Below, in pieces: positions 6,896-15,535 of a stretch of DNA of 64,000 nt; the stretch's first letter is position 1; each line of letters opens with the position of its first letter. The notes under the pieces are model-generated. The model saw only the letters and a list, made by a program, of their open reading frames with translations. It was not told where the DNA came from and did no database searches. Location: positions 248,001 to 312,000 of the forward strand of contig NZ_SDMK01000004.1 of the NCBI RefSeq assembly GCF_004123295.1, written 5' to 3'. This DNA is from Silvibacterium dinghuense (lineage in GTDB: Bacteria > Acidobacteriota > Terriglobia > Terriglobales > Acidobacteriaceae). A program made the position numbers and the translations under genes.

Positions 6896-7984
6896 CTACT
6901 CCACTCTCATCCCACCCCAGTAGCGGTCCCGCGGCAGGGTCTTCGTCCGCAGGGATCGTATGCCCTGCTCTTCCAGCCGCGTTCCCGCTGCCTCGGCCGC
7001 CTCCGCCGTCCGGTACAGCCCGAAAAGGGCCGATCCCGAACCGGAGAGACAGGCATAGATCGCCGCATGCCCCGGTTTACCGGAGTCCGCTAACACACGC
7101 TTGATTTGTCCGAGCTGGGGATATCGCGGAAAGACAACTTCTTCGAAGTCGTTTTCAATCCCGGTTCGGACAAGCGCGAGAAGCGGGTTCGATGCCTCTA
7201 CAGATCCTGCAGAAACCTTCGATCTCTCGGCCAGGCCCCCCGCATTGCGGAAGACACCGGAGGAGTGCGGCTCGCTCATGGCAGCAGCGAGAGCCTTACT
7301 CAACTCACTAAGTCTATCGGAGGGCGGAGCCCCAGTCAATGGAGATGCGGCCAACGCGGAAGCCCGCTCCGCATACAGCCGGTCCCAGTCCCGAAACGCC
7401 TCCGGCGTCGAAACCCCGATCTCCGGCAGCGCCACCACGCAGTGCACCGGCTCGAAATCCGGCAGCGGATAGACCTCCTCGCCCCGGCTTACCCCCAGCA
7501 CCGCCCCGCCAACAAGAAACAGCGGCACATCGGAGCCCACCGCCGCGGCAATCTCCAGCCGCGCCGCACCGGAATGTACCGCCCCGGCCCGCGTCGCCCA
7601 CGCCTCCGGCACCAGCCCAAGCTCTTCCAGCTCGATCTCCAGCGCCAGCGCCGCTGCCGCCGCGTTCGCCGACCCCGCGCCCATGCCGCCCTGCACCGGC
7701 AGCCGCTTGTCGATGTGGATCGCGACCTCCGCCGTCACTCCCATCGCCTCCAGCGTCCGCTCCACGGCCTTCCAGGCCGTATTCCGCCCATCGCAGGGCA
7801 CCCGCGCATCGTCACAGGAGAGCGAAATCGCCGTCGCATCCGCGCGGCGCACCGCGACGGACACCAGGTCATGCGCCTCCAACGTCTGATAGCAGGTCGT
7901 CAGGCCATGAAAGCCGTCCGGACGCGTCGGCCCGATCGCCAAGCCAAGATTGATCTTCGAATACGAGCGCAGAACCGTGGACAT
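6896..7984 (-). CDS. ispE: 4-diphosphocytidyl-2-C-methyl-D-erythritol kinase
   Basis: 362 residues; GHMP kinase of the MEP isoprenoid pathway. SYSKINLGL at 7-15 carries the conserved Lys10; the ATP-binding loop PVQGGMGAGSANAAA is at 96-110; Asp152 follows in GSDVPLFL. The family is usually about 290 residues; the excess is a low-complexity, probably loop-like insertion around 215-275. The end GSGSALFGLY is the third GHMP motif. Head of the minus-strand block. Confidence 0.95.
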   Translation of the reverse strand: MSTVLRSYSKINLGLAIGPTRPDGFHGLTTCYQTLEAHDLVSVAVRRADATAISLSCDDARVPCDGRNTAWKAVERTLEAMGVTAEVAIHIDKRLPVQGGMGAGSANAAAAALALEIELEELGLVPEAWATRAGAVHSGAARLEIAAAVGSDVPLFLVGGAVLGVSRGEEVYPLPDFEPVHCVVALPEIGVSTPEAFRDWDRLYAERASALAASPLTGAPPSDRLSELSKALAAAMSEPHSSGVFRNAGGLAERSKVSAGSVEASNPLLALVRTGIENDFEEVVFPRYPQLGQIKRVLADSGKPGHAAIYACLSGSGSALFGLYRTAEAAEAAGTRLEEQGIRSLRTKTLPRDRYWGGMRVE

Positions 7985-8017
7985 AACTGATTCAGCATAG
8001 CGGGTAAGAACCCCGAA

Positions 8018-8073
8018 GGGCTCAGGGCTCAGGGCTCAGGGCTCAGGGCTCAGGGCTCAGGGCTCAGGGCTCA
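8018..8073. repeat. Heptad array GGGCTCA x8
   Basis: Eight perfect tandem copies of GGGCTCA, 34 bp upstream of ispE. The same array stands right after stop codons at 27324, 36635 and 52809, and is followed by the same ATAGATCGTAAAA leader into a B' or C hairpin. Confidence 0.95.
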
Positions 8074-8078
8074 GATAG

Positions 8079-8271
8079 ATCGTAAAACCCGGGTGCCCCA
8101 TATCTCGTTCTGTTCGAGATGTGGGTTCGCAGGATGCCGGCATTACGAAGGTCCGCTCCCTCCCGCCCAAGCAAGCTTGGACGGGGCACCCCTTTTCGTC
8201 CCCACCGTGAAGAACCCCAAATCGCGACCAAAGGGAGCGCCACGCGAAGCGAAAGGCCTGGACGGCCAGTC
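8079..8271 (+). repeat. Module chain B'-D-H
   Basis: B' hairpin (about 8096-8130), D (about 8156-8205) and H (8224-8271). H ends GGACGGCCAGTCC, whose last base overlaps the stop codon of the minus-strand membrane protein gene. Confidence 0.8.
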
Positions 8272-9228
8272 CTAGTGCTCGTCGGGGATAGTCTGTGTTC
8301 CGGCGGCGCGCACCGCGGAGTGGTAGTTGAAGACCAGCAGGGTGAGGATGGCGAAGGCCATCGCCGAAAGCGCGATGAGCGCGCCCCAGGGCTGCGGCTC
8401 GGTGAGCGCGAAGCGAATGACAATGATCGAGGCGACGAACGCCGCGTTGCGGAAGACCATCTCATAACGCGCCGAAACCACCAGCGAGAGAATCAGCACC
8501 ACCACGTCGGTAAAGATCATCACCGTGAACAGGTCGTTGTAGAAAATGCCGGCTGACTCGAAGGAGACCGCACCACCCAGGGTCGCCACATGCCACACGT
8601 CCAGCAGGAAGCGCGTCAGGTGATAACAGGCCAGCACCAGCAGCAGCAGCGTCAGGCCCAGAGAAACAACCTTCTTCTGGGCAATGAACTCCTCCCGTCC
8701 CCGCAGCAGCTTGGCCGTCCTGGGCATGGGCACCTGCCGTTGCGCCAGGTGCTGAAAGACGGCCGTCAGCAGGAACATCAGCAGCCCTGACCCCATGTCG
8801 AGGACCAGCGGCAGCGCGGCATGCGGGTCCTGCTTCACCCACTCCGGACGGTCGGCCATCGCGAAGTCCTTGAAGACCTCGCGGATGAAGACCAGCGAAA
8901 CAATCTCGAACTGGTTGGCGATGGAGCGCGTCGTCGAAGCCGGCAGCGCCGCGATCAACGTCATCACCTCGTAGAAGAGGATGAAGTTGAAGGGCGTCGC
9001 GATGGCCGCCAGGTAGTGCGTGCCTGCCATCTCCATCAGCAGGTGCGCATGCGGCAGGCAGCGCGCCGCCAGAATCAGCCCGAGGTGGAGAAAGAATCCC
9101 ACCAGACTGGCCCATACGACAACATGCTTCAGCCGCACTCGGCCGGCGTCGGAAAACGTCTCATCGTGCAGCCGCAACAGGCGCAGCCACAACCCGGAGG
9201 TGCCCGGCGGTGTCTCCTGTTCCGGCAT
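8272..9228 (-). CDS. Integral membrane protein of unknown function
   Basis: 318 residues with about seven hydrophobic segments spread along the length (for example VVWASLVGFFLHLGLILA, VVSLGLTLLLLVLACYHL, LFTVMIFTDVVVLILSLVV). No catalytic motif is evident and I do not recognise the family. ATG at 9228 is preferred: AAGGGGGTGA, close to a perfect ribosome site, lies about 12 bases upstream; a GTG at 9243 would overlap that site. Confidence 0.75.
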   Translation of the reverse strand: MPEQETPPGTSGLWLRLLRLHDETFSDAGRVRLKHVVVWASLVGFFLHLGLILAARCLPHAHLLMEMAGTHYLAAIATPFNFILFYEVMTLIAALPASTTRSIANQFEIVSLVFIREVFKDFAMADRPEWVKQDPHAALPLVLDMGSGLLMFLLTAVFQHLAQRQVPMPRTAKLLRGREEFIAQKKVVSLGLTLLLLVLACYHLTRFLLDVWHVATLGGAVSFESAGIFYNDLFTVMIFTDVVVLILSLVVSARYEMVFRNAAFVASIIVIRFALTEPQPWGALIALSAMAFAILTLLVFNYHSAVRAAGTQTIPDEH

Positions 9229-9319
9229 CGGCGAAGCGGTCACCCCCTTTAGAGCCTGTTATGAACTTTCCCATGGGCGAAAGCTGCCCGATGATAGCGC
9301 GCTTCCACGCTCATGTCCG

Positions 9320-9857
9320 GGGAAAACCCGGAAGCCGGGTGTCCCATGTCCCGATTCCGAGACATGAGAATCCCGGATAAGGGAGAGAGGAAGAACACCC
9401 GCGTGACCCACCCATGACCGTTTTTCGTCATGGGTGGGTCTCACACCAATCTCGAAGCACGCCCGGACCGGAAAGCCGGAAGCGAAAAGCTAGGGCGTAT
9501 CCCCCATAGAGCTGTTCTGAAACTAAAGAACGTACCCATATCGTTGTCATCCCGACCGGAGCCTCCTTCTTACTTTGTCATTCCGACCGGAGCGAAGCGA
9601 AGTGGAGGAAGCTGCGGTTTTGCTTCACCCCGCAACACGCCAGCTCGCGACCAAAAGGAGCGGAGGCCGAAGGCAGAATGCCGCGCGGTTAGCGCCGCGA
9701 CCAACGGGAGCGGAGGCGCGAAGCGCAAAAGGCCTGGACGGCCAGTCCCGCCCTGCGCGCAGCAGAACCGCAGGTTTCTCCACTCCGCAGGACGATAGAA
9801 CTGTCCTGCTCCGGTCGAAAGGACAATTTGTGAAATGGCTATGAGAATACGTTCTAG
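9320..9857. repeat. Hairpins B and C, then a long TIR-ended repeat composite
   Basis: A degenerate B hairpin (about 9338-9371) and a C hairpin (about 9400-9445) precede an element from CTAG at 9490 (CTAGGGCGTATCCCCCATAG) to a decayed inverted end at 9839-9857. Inside are two module A starts in tandem (9546, 9578), module H with two GAGCGGAGGC blocks, and an inverted module A (about 9768-9825). It fills the 650-bp gap before ggt. Confidence 0.75.
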
Positions 9858-9893
9858 GAGCTGGCAGCTGGAGGCTATATCCTTCCCCTCAAG

Positions 9894-11672
9894 ATGAAGC
9901 GACCCCACGCTGCCCTGCTCTCCACGCTCCTCGCCTTCGCTCTCGGAGCCTGCGCGCACGCGCAGGACGCCGCACCCGACGACAGCCGCAATCACCCTGC
10001 CGTCTCGGCCGAACAGCTGGCCACCGAAAAGCCGGTGCGGACGAAGCACGCCATGGTGGTCAGCATCCACCACGCGGCGACCGACGCAGGCGTGGAAATC
10101 CTCCGCGAAGGCGGCAACGCCGTCGACGCGGCCGTGGCCACCGAGTTCGCTCTCGCCGTCGTCCATCCGGCAGCGGGAAACATCGGCGGCGGCGGCTTCA
10201 TGCTCATCCATCTCGCCGACGGCAAGAACACCTTCCTCGACTACCGCGAGCGCGCTCCGCAGGCCGCCAGCGAGAACATGTATCTCGACAAGCAGGGGAA
10301 CGTCATTCCGGACGCCAGCATCACCGGCTACAAGGCCATCGGCGTGCCCGGCTCGGTCGCCGGCATGGTCTACGCCGAAAAGAAGTACGGCAAGCTCACC
10401 CTCGAGCAGGTGATGGCCCCGGCCATCCGCCTCGCCACCGACGGCTTCGTCCTCTCCACCGAAGAGGCCGGCGAGTACCACGACAAGACCCTCTCCGCAT
10501 TCCCCGAGTCGAAGCGTATCTTCCAGCGCAACGGCAACTACTACCAGCCCGGCGAATTCTTCCGCCAGCCCGACCTCGCGAAGACCCTGCGCACCATCGC
10601 CAAAGATCCCGACGACTTCTACCACGGCGCCATCGCAAAGAAGCTGGCCGAAGACATCCAGAAGGGCGGCGGCCTCATCACCACTGAAGACCTGGCCCGC
10701 TACACCGTGAAGGAGCGCGAGCCAGTCACCGGAACCTATCACGACCTTACCGTCGTCAGCGCCCCGCCGCCATCCTCAGGAGGCATCGTCCTCATCGAGG
10801 CGCTCAACATCCTCGAGGGCTACAACCTCACCCGCTGGAAAGACCGCACCCCCGAGGAGATGCATCTTCTCGTCGAAGCCTACCGCCGCGCTTACATGGA
10901 CCGCAGCGACTACCTCGGCGACCCGGACTACGTGAAGATCCCGCTCGAGCAGCTCGCCAGCAAGGACTACGCCGCCGCCTGGCGCAAGAGTATCGTCGAA
11001 GACACGGCCACGCCGTCAAAGGACCTGAAGCGCCCCGCGGGCTTCCTGCCGCCGCCGCCCACCATGTCCGACATCCGCCACGAGTCGACGCAGACCACGC
11101 ACTTCTCCGTCATGGATGCCGACGGCGACGCCGTCTCGGTGACCACCACGCTCAACAACGGCTTCGGCTCCGCCGTCACCGCCGAGGGCCTCGGCTTCCT
11201 GCTCAACGACGAGATGGATGACTTCGCCTCCAAGCAGGGCGTGCCCAACATGTACGGCCTCATTCAGGGCCCGGCCAACGCGATCGAACCCGGAAAGCGC
11301 CCGCTCTCCGCCATGACCCCGACCATCGTGCTCGATAAGGGCGGTAAAGTGCGTCTGGTCTTAGGCTCGCCCGGCGGCGGACGCATCATCACCACGGTCG
11401 CCAACATCCTGCTGAGCACCGTCGACGAAGGCCTCAACATCCAGCAGGCCGTCGACGCCCCGCGCTTCCATCACCAGTACCTGCCCGACGTGCTCTACCT
11501 CGAGCCCGGCTTCTCCGACACGACCATCGAAGGCCTCCGCGCCATGGGATACCAGCTCAAGATCAGCAGCCACTGGAGCGACGGCGAATGCATCGCCGTA
11601 GACCCCGAAACCGGAGAGCTGGAAGGCGGCCATGACAACCGCCACACCTTCGGCAAGGCCGCAGGATACTGA
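9894..11672 (+). CDS. ggt: Gamma-glutamyltransferase, exported
   Basis: 592 residues. An N-terminal nucleophile hydrolase that cleaves the gamma-glutamyl bond of glutathione and related compounds outside the cytoplasm. Signal sequence 1-24; LGAC at 17-20 looks like a lipobox, so it may be lipid-anchored. The precursor should self-cleave before Thr401 in TTHFSV, making large and small chains; RPLSAMTPTIV and LGSPGGGR in the small chain are the usual substrate and oxyanion motifs. Length is normal. It stands alone, with repeats on both sides. Confidence 0.95.
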   Translation: MKRPHAALLSTLLAFALGACAHAQDAAPDDSRNHPAVSAEQLATEKPVRTKHAMVVSIHHAATDAGVEILREGGNAVDAAVATEFALAVVHPAAGNIGGGGFMLIHLADGKNTFLDYRERAPQAASENMYLDKQGNVIPDASITGYKAIGVPGSVAGMVYAEKKYGKLTLEQVMAPAIRLATDGFVLSTEEAGEYHDKTLSAFPESKRIFQRNGNYYQPGEFFRQPDLAKTLRTIAKDPDDFYHGAIAKKLAEDIQKGGGLITTEDLARYTVKEREPVTGTYHDLTVVSAPPPSSGGIVLIEALNILEGYNLTRWKDRTPEEMHLLVEAYRRAYMDRSDYLGDPDYVKIPLEQLASKDYAAAWRKSIVEDTATPSKDLKRPAGFLPPPPTMSDIRHESTQTTHFSVMDADGDAVSVTTTLNNGFGSAVTAEGLGFLLNDEMDDFASKQGVPNMYGLIQGPANAIEPGKRPLSAMTPTIVLDKGGKVRLVLGSPGGGRIITTVANILLSTVDEGLNIQQAVDAPRFHHQYLPDVLYLEPGFSDTTIEGLRAMGYQLKISSHWSDGECIAVDPETGELEGGHDNRHTFGKAAGY

Positions 11673-11691
11673 GAGCAGCTCTTCGCTTCCA

Positions 11692-12059
11692 GCTCAGGGC
11701 TCAGGTAGAAGCGTAAAACCAGGAGCCCCACCCATGACAGGCAGTGGGTCATGGGTGGGGCTCCGAAGGACCGATGTTTCCAAAGCCCACTTCTTCCATT
11801 TGTCATCCCGAGCGAGCAAAGCGAGTCGAGGGACCTGCGATTCTCTTCCCCTCCCGCACAAAGCAAGCTCGCGACCAAAGGGAGCGGGACGCGAAGCGCA
11901 ATCGCCCGGACGGCCAGTCCTCGCGACCAAAGGGAGCGGAGACGCGAAGCGCAATCGCCCGTGACGGCCAGTCACCGCGACCAACGGGAGCAGAGGCCGA
12001 AGGCGATTCGCCCTGCGCGCAGCAGCGCCCTCCGAGCAGCAGCGCCCTGCACGCAGCAG
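11692..12059 (+). repeat. Module chain C-A-H-H-H
   Basis: A short piece of the GGGCTCA heptad, a C hairpin (11725-11763), module A in the variant with GAGCGAGC and GAGTCGAGGGACC (11802-11843), then three H blocks to 12059. The last GCAGCAGC runs into the stop codon of the uspA-like gene. Confidence 0.8.
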
Positions 12060-12494
12060 CTAGTGGACGCCGAGAATGCTGCAGTCCACTTCCTGGGCCA
12101 GCGAGTACACCACGCTCCACAGGCTCGACATGCGAAGCGAGTGCCTGTGCAGGCCGACGACGAGCAGATCGATCTCGTGCGTGGCGGTAAACTCCACCAC
12201 CGCCCGCACCGTATTGCCCGTCAGCACGTGAGCGGAGATCTCCACGCCCTCAGCCCTGCCTGTCTCGACCATCCGCTGCTTCCATGCCTCGTAAAACGCC
12301 GCCTTGTCCTGCTCCAGCGTATGGATCGCCGAGGGGTCGGAAGCCGCGCTGTACGCGGTATAAGCCGGCAGCGGTTCGGCAATCGCAACCACCATCAGCC
12401 GCGCCCCGGATAGCCGCGTAAACTCCACGGCACGGGCGAATGCGCGTGCCGACTCCGGCCGATCCTCGTATGCCACCGCAATGTTCCTGAACAT
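12060..12494 (-). CDS. Universal stress protein family (UspA-like)
   Basis: 144 residues with the Usp fold pattern: FRNIAVAYEDRPESARAFARAVEF at the start and EIDLLVVGLHR near the end, closing with VDCSILGVH. The ATP-binding pattern GxxG-N9-GS is not intact (GLHRHSLRMSSLWS), so it probably belongs to the non-nucleotide-binding branch. AGAGGAG lies just upstream of the ATG. Single gene. Confidence 0.85.
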   Translation of the reverse strand: MFRNIAVAYEDRPESARAFARAVEFTRLSGARLMVVAIAEPLPAYTAYSAASDPSAIHTLEQDKAAFYEAWKQRMVETGRAEGVEISAHVLTGNTVRAVVEFTATHEIDLLVVGLHRHSLRMSSLWSVVYSLAQEVDCSILGVH

Positions 12495-12843
12495 CCGGGT
12501 TTTCTCCTCTCACGATGCGGAGCTCGCGGACGCACGAGACACCTGCCTGCACCTCTAACCTGCTCCCCGCTCCCGCAACTTGCAAGAGAGAAGAGGTGAG
12601 CTAACCGTAAGCACAGAAAAAGCCCCGAACCGCGAGCATCGGGAGCGCATACCGCAGCCGAGAGCACGGAGAGATGCCTGCTTCCACGCGCATGCTTTTA
12701 GCGCAAAGCTTTTAGCAGAGAGAAACTCGGGTGCCCCACGTCTCGATTCTGAGACGTGGGTTCGCAGAATAAAAGATAGCGACCAACGGGAGCGCGTGCC
12801 GAAGGCGGATCGCCCTGCGCGCAGCAGGTACCATGGGGAGGAA
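12495..12843. other. Gap with a B hairpin and module H
   Basis: The first 200 bases show no gene or clear signal beyond the divergent promoter zone. A B hairpin lies at about 12730-12766 and module H at about 12780-12830, ending just before the ribosome site of the next gene. Confidence 0.6.
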
Positions 12844-13308
12844 ATGTTTCTTGCTCCGGGTACATCTGCTGTCGGTGCCATCATCGGCCTCTTCGCCGTG
12901 ATGCTGTGGCGCCTGCGTGAAGGCCGCCGGCCGGTCACGCAGAAGACCATCCTTATTCCGCCCATGGGCATGGCCACCGGATTCTGCATGTTTCTGGCTC
13001 CGGCCTGCCGCGTTCCCTGGCTCTGGGCGCTGGCTGCCTTCCTCATCGGCGCGGCGCTGCTCTCCCTGCCGCTGATCCACACCTCGAAGCTGGTGCGCGA
13101 GGGCGATACGATCCTGATGCAGCGCTCGAAGTTCTTCTTCGCCGTGGTGCTGGTGCTGGCCGCGGTCCGCTACTTCGCCCGCGACTACATCGGCCACATC
13201 ATTTCGCTCCAGCAGACGGCGGCGCTCTTCTTCGTCCTCGCCTTCGGCATGATCCTCACCTGGCGGGTGACGATGTTCCTCGAATACAGGAAGCTGGTTC
13301 AGGGATAA
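12844..13308 (+). CDS. CcdC-like membrane protein
   Basis: 154 residues, five hydrophobic segments, with RLREGRRPVTQKTILIPPMGM after the first, the conserved cytoplasmic stretch of the CcdC/DUF1453 family. CcdC is linked to cytochrome c maturation in Bacillus, but the function of the wider family is not settled. Start ATG 12844 is preceded directly by GGGGAGGAA. A longer frame exists upstream but consists of translated repeat. Confidence 0.7.
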   Translation: MFLAPGTSAVGAIIGLFAVMLWRLREGRRPVTQKTILIPPMGMATGFCMFLAPACRVPWLWALAAFLIGAALLSLPLIHTSKLVREGDTILMQRSKFFFAVVLVLAAVRYFARDYIGHIISLQQTAALFFVLAFGMILTWRVTMFLEYRKLVQG

Positions 13309-13329
13309 AGCGGTCAGTAAAGGAACAAA

Positions 13330-13640
13330 CGGGTGACCCATACAAGCCCAGGGGTTGGCTTGAATAGGGAAGCTCAGAACTCAGGCAGGAATATCGAGGA
13401 TGAGGGTGCCCCGTCCAAGCTCCGCTTGGGCGGGAAGGCAAGAACCCCGGCGGTGGCCCACTTGAGCCGAGTTTGCTCGGGTGGGGAACAAAAAGATTCA
13501 CCACAGAGGACACAGGGGATTCCGTGCCACTGCAAGCATCCCGGTTTCGCGCCAAGACGCGAAGTTCCGCAAAGCACGCAAAGAAATCCGGGCTTGTGCT
13601 TCCCCACACAAGCCAACCCCTGGCTTGTATGGGCCACCCG
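13330..13640 (+). repeat. Module chain E-D-E-F-G-E
   Basis: E-type hairpins near 13333-13362, 13452-13486 and, reversed, 13605-13639; D at about 13404-13438; F at 13496-13516; G at about 13565-13590. It fills the gap between the convergent CcdC-like and transporter genes. Confidence 0.7.
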
Positions 13641-13663
13641 CCGAACTCTTCCCACTCGCCGCT

Positions 13664-14941
13664 TCACCCCTGAACCGAGCCAGCTCCCTTCGGCACCAGC
13701 AGCAGCCCCAGCAGCGTCAGCACCGCCGAGGTCGAGAGGTAATACCCCACATACGGCAGACCGTAGCTCTTCGCCAGCCATGTCGCGATGTACGGAGCCA
13801 GCGACGCCCCCAGAATCCCGGCCAGGCTGAAGGCCAGCGAGCTCCCCGTGTAGCGCGTTTCGGTCGGAAACAGCTCGGAGATCACCGTGCCCAGCGGCCC
13901 ATACGTAATCCCCATCAGCGCCAGTCCGAGAGCCAGCATCGCCGTCGCTCCGCTCACGCCCGCCGAGAACAGTGGCGCCAGCCCCAGGCCAAAGAGCGCA
14001 ATCAGAATCGTGACTCCGATCATCACCCGCATCCGGCCCTTCTCGGCCATCACCGCGGAGATGGGAATCGTCGCCGCGAAGAACAGCGTTCCGAACATCT
14101 GCATCAGCAGAAACCGCTCGCGCGGCATGTGCAGCGCCGTGGTGCCCCACGAAAGCGCAAAGACCGTCATCAGGTAGAACAGCACGAACGTGGCCAGGCT
14201 GATGAGCACGCCTGCCACCAGCGCCCGGAGCTGCCGCCGGAAGACCGTCGCCATGGGGAAGCCGACTGTATGCGATTGCTTGGCTAACTCCTGGAACGCA
14301 GGCGTCTCGGTAATCGTCAGCCGGACATAGAGCCCCAGCACCACCAGCGTCGCACTCAGCAGGAAAGGCAGCCGCCATCCCCAGACCAGAAACTGCGCGT
14401 TGGTGAGCTGATGCGAGAGCAGGTAGAACATGCCGCCCGAGAGCAGGAAGCCGAGCGGCGCGCCCAGCTGCGGGAACATGCCATAGATGGCGCGCTTGCC
14501 CGGAGGCGCATTCTCCACCGCAAGCAGCACCGCGCCGCCCCACTCGCCGCCCAGTCCCACACCCTGCCCGAAGCGGCAGAGCGAGAGCAGCAGCGGAGCC
14601 AGCACGCCGATCTTCTGATATCCGGGCAGCGTTCCGATCAGGAAGGTCGAGAGGCCCATCGTCATCAGCGCCAGCACCAGCGTGGTCTTGCGCCCCAGCC
14701 GGTCGCCGAAGTGGCCGAAGAGCGCCGACCCGATCGGCCGCGCTACAAACGCGATCCCGAAGGTCGCCAGCGAAGCCAGCACCGCCGAGCTCGCATCGCC
14801 CGGCTTGAAGAACAGCTTCGGAAAGACCAGAACCGCCGCTGTCGCATAGATGTAGAAATCGAAAAACTCGATCGTCGTGCCAATAAGGCTCGCGAACAGA
14901 ACCTGAGCAGGGCTATTTTTGCGTGCTGGCATTCTCGTCAT
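13664..14941 (-). CDS. MFS transporter, metabolite:H+ symporter (MHS) type
   Basis: 425 residues, 12 hydrophobic segments. Hallmarks: GTTIEFFDFYIYATAA in the first segment, GHFGDRLGRK in loop 2-3, GVGLGGEWGGAVLL, GWRLPFLLSA and ITETPAF after the sixth segment, all typical of the ShiA/KgtP/ProP group of proton-coupled carriers for organic acids or osmolytes. The substrate cannot be told. Start 14941 is taken for family fit; Met at 14932 is an alternative. No operon partner. Confidence 0.9.
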   Translation of the reverse strand: MTRMPARKNSPAQVLFASLIGTTIEFFDFYIYATAAVLVFPKLFFKPGDASSAVLASLATFGIAFVARPIGSALFGHFGDRLGRKTTLVLALMTMGLSTFLIGTLPGYQKIGVLAPLLLSLCRFGQGVGLGGEWGGAVLLAVENAPPGKRAIYGMFPQLGAPLGFLLSGGMFYLLSHQLTNAQFLVWGWRLPFLLSATLVVLGLYVRLTITETPAFQELAKQSHTVGFPMATVFRRQLRALVAGVLISLATFVLFYLMTVFALSWGTTALHMPRERFLLMQMFGTLFFAATIPISAVMAEKGRMRVMIGVTILIALFGLGLAPLFSAGVSGATAMLALGLALMGITYGPLGTVISELFPTETRYTGSSLAFSLAGILGASLAPYIATWLAKSYGLPYVGYYLSTSAVLTLLGLLLVPKGAGSVQG

Positions 14942-14984
14942 TGTAACGAGCAACGCACGCAAGGAATTTTCAGAAGAGAGAACC

Positions 14985-15420
14985 CGGGTGCCCCACCCAT
15001 GACAGCTTTTCGTCATGGGTGGGTCTCACACCAATCTAAAAGTAAGCCCGGAGAGAGAGAAAAGAAGGGTGCCCCACATCTCGTTCCGTTCGAGATGTGG
15101 GCTCGCAGGATGCAAGAAGCATTCACCACAGAGGACACAGAGAGCACAGAGGGTTCCGAACTCTGGCCAGCATCCCTCGTTCAGCGCCAAGCCGCCAAGA
15201 CGCAAAGCACGCAAAGAATTCTCAGAAGAGAAAATCAAGGGTGCCCCATGTCTCGCTTCTGAGACATGGGTTCCCAAAAGCATTCCCAGAACAAAGGATC
15301 GCGACCAAAGGGAGCGGGGCGCGAAGCGCAATCGCCTGGACGGCCAGTCCCGCGACCAACGGGAGCGGAGGCCGAAGGCAAAACGCAGCGCGGGTAGCGC
15401 CGGGACGGCCAGCCCTCGAG
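14985..15420 (+). repeat. Module chain C-B'-F-G-B-H
   Basis: C hairpin (14990-15026), B' (15068-15107), F (15120-15151), G (about 15195-15228), B (15238-15272), then module H twice (15299-15413). After it about 115 bases of unique sequence lead to the GH39 gene. Confidence 0.85.
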
Positions 15421-15535
15421 TTGGCTTTAAATGGATCACCGGCTGCTCCAGGCGGACGAAGGATGCTGGAACCTGTTTTACTGGGATACGTCAGCCCTTC
15501 GATTGCCGTTCCGGCATCGCCTTTGAGGAGACGTT

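Noticed and set aside
9570-10742. Long minus-strand frame opposite ggt (390 residues), and similar ones at 15491-17110, 20648-22384, 25734-27266, 42059-44035, 50026-51828 and 57814-59151
   Set aside because: They lie antisense to genes with clear families, have the skewed composition expected from GC-rich third-position mirroring, and often run on into translated repeats.
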